Assembly (NCBI GenBank): GCA_016713565.1
Contig: JADJOX010000001.1
Coordinates: forward strand, 310,001-374,000
DNA length: 64,000 bases
Direction: 5' to 3'
DNA from: Ignavibacteriota bacterium
GTDB taxonomy: Bacteria; Bacteroidota; Ignavibacteria; Ignavibacteriales; Melioribacteraceae
Shown: piece by piece, positions 62,719-64,000 of the stretch
Layout: every line of letters begins with the position of its first letter
Numbering within the stretch: the stretch's first letter is position 1
The notes under the pieces: model-generated
Seen by the model: only the letters and a program-made list of their open reading frames with translations
Databases searched by the model: none
Told to the model about the DNA's origin: nothing
Translations under genes and position numbers: made by a program

Positions 62719-64000
62719 TCTCATTTTTCATTATTTACTTGTACCATAGAAATAAAATAATTAAAGAAATATCTGAAACAAAAGTTAAACTCTTTGCAAA
62801 TATATCTCATGAATTAAGAACACCATTAACACTTATTACCGGTCCCTTATTAAAAGTTTTAGATTCTCCACAATTATCAGATGAACTAAGAGGCCCGCTT
62901 AACAGAATAAATAGAAATACGAACAGATTGCTTAGGTTAGTTAATCAAATACTTGATTTTAGAAAAATGGAAGCAAAGCAGCTAAAATTTAATCCTGAAT
63001 TTGGAGACATAATTGATTTTTTAAAAGAGGAAGTATTTGTATTTCTTGAAGCTGTTAAATCAAAAAACATTAATTTAACTTTTGAACCATACACAGATAG
63101 CTTGAACCTATTATTTGACCACGATAAGATTGAAAAAATAATTTTTAATTTAATCTCTAACGCGGTAAAGTTTACGCCGGCCAACGGAAGTATTAAAGTT
63201 ATAATAAATAAAATTTCTTCTAAGAAAATTAAAAAAGTTAGTTTTGCAGATAAGAAAATAAAATTTGATAACTGGCTGCAAATCATTATTTCCGATACAG
63301 GAATTGGGATATCAAAAAGTAATATTGAAAAGATTTTTAAAAGGTTTTATCAAGTTCAAGATAAAAAACATACATCAGTCGGTGGAACCGGAATAGGTCT
63401 TTCAGTTACTAAAGAATTAGTTAATGTACATTTTGGAGAAATAAGCGTTGAAAGTATTGAAGATAAAGGAACATCTTTTACTATTTTAATTCCGTTTCTT
63501 ATTGAAGAAATGTTAGGCGAAAAATTTATTTCTGATGAAACACCTACATCTGAATCAAACACTACTTTCTTAAATGAACATAAAAGTGATGGTAAATTGC
63601 AAGAATTATCAGAAAATTATTCTGAGCATGCAGACAAGTGCAAAATTCTTATTGTTGAAGATAATGATGATATGAGATCTTATATTAATGAAGAGCTGCA
63701 GAATGATTACAATATTCTTGAAGCGTCTAATGGAAATCAAGGTTTTGATATTGCATTAAATGAAACTCCTGAATTGATATTAAGTGATATTATGATGCCG
63801 CATACTGACGGAATTCAATTTTGTAAGAAAATAAAAACAGATGAAAGAACAAGTCACATCGCTGTTATTTTACTAACCGCAAAATCTTCAATGGAATCAA
63901 AAATTGAAGGATTGGAAACCGGCGCCGATGATTATATAACTAAACCATTTTACATTGATGAACTTAGACTAAGAATAAATAATATTATAGATTCTAGAAG
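62709..64000 (+). CDS. Kinase and receiver part of the same hybrid two-component protein (partial)
   Basis: The open frame after the frameshift, running off the right edge. It continues the membrane helix (SIISFFIIYLYHRNKIIKE), then HisKA with His in LFANISHELRTPLTLITGPL, HATPase (NLISNAVKFTPA, DTGIGISKSNIEKIF, VGGTGIGLSVTKELV) and a receiver (VEDNDDM, Asp in ILSDIMMPHTDG, Lys in ITKPFY). An AraC-type DNA-binding domain usually follows in such proteins, beyond the window. No start codon suits this part alone; one extra T in the T6 run at 62705-62710 would fuse it to the propeller part. Confidence 0.8.

Overview
The window is strongly AT-rich and most likely chromosomal DNA from a member of the Ignavibacteria (Bacteroidota/Chlorobi lineage). 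The main evidence is a run of large secreted proteins ending in the type IX secretion (T9SS) sorting domain with the Asn-Tyr-Pro-Asn-Pro-Phe-Asn-Pro core typical of that group. DUF6029, DUF4175, DUF4159, DUF5683 and DUF6132 proteins, hybrid two-component kinases and a few TAnnTTTG promoter elements agree with this. No insertion sequence, prophage or CRISPR array was seen.

Layout. 1-2.3 kb: an outer-membrane-type protein (cut by the window edge), a single-domain response regulator and the rRNA methyltransferase rlmI. 2.3-6.1 kb (minus): an envelope operon of TlpA thioredoxin, DUF6029 barrel, Omp28-like thioredoxin-fold protein and a transglutaminase-like protein. 6.2-17.5 kb (minus): four large T9SS cargo proteins (CotH/lamin-tail/beta-helix, two Ycf48/BNR-like, VIT/vWA). 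17.6-24.3 kb (minus): a regulatory operon of lipoprotein, GAF sigma-54 activator, PEGA Ser/Thr kinase, kelch T9SS protein and two paralogous TPR-like proteins. 24.4-27.1 kb: a sortilin-like T9SS protein. 27.2-28.8 kb (plus): a small redox operon (DUF6132, DUF1858, TlpA, haem-binding DUF3365). 28.8-35.8 kb: response regulators, DUF971, an SPFH protein, thymidine phosphorylase, pepT and an acyl-CoA synthetase. 35.8-39.9 kb (minus): DUF4159 plus a DUF4175 gene interrupted by two frameshifts. 40.2-43.5 kb: an Ig-like lipoprotein and aspS.

43.6-52.9 kb (plus) is the most interesting part: a compact type IV pilus-like locus. Two paralogous pilin-like proteins start Met-Gly-Gln-Gln-Gln directly before the hydrophobic helix, so any leader is only two residues, and the +5 Glu is absent. 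They are followed by a PilC/GspF platform protein, a PilB ATPase, a PilT retraction ATPase, an apparent PilM-PilN fusion, an apparent PilO-PilP fusion and a short secretin. Each pilin gene is preceded by a Crp/Fnr-like palindrome and a sigma-54-like -24/-12 element, and a hairpin separates the probable major pilin from the machinery genes.

53.0-59.6 kb is a signalling cluster: a 1164-residue hybrid histidine kinase, a receiver protein with an orphan histidine-phosphotransfer-like helix, and on the opposite strand a kinase-receiver protein overlapping an NtrC-type sigma-54 activator. It adjoins the pilus locus and could control it. A tRNA-Lys(UUU) follows, and the window ends in a large propeller-type hybrid sensor kinase split by a T-run frameshift. 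The three frameshifts in the window (one A-run, one T-run and one short T-run) could be sequencing errors, real lesions or slippage sites; the sequence alone does not decide.
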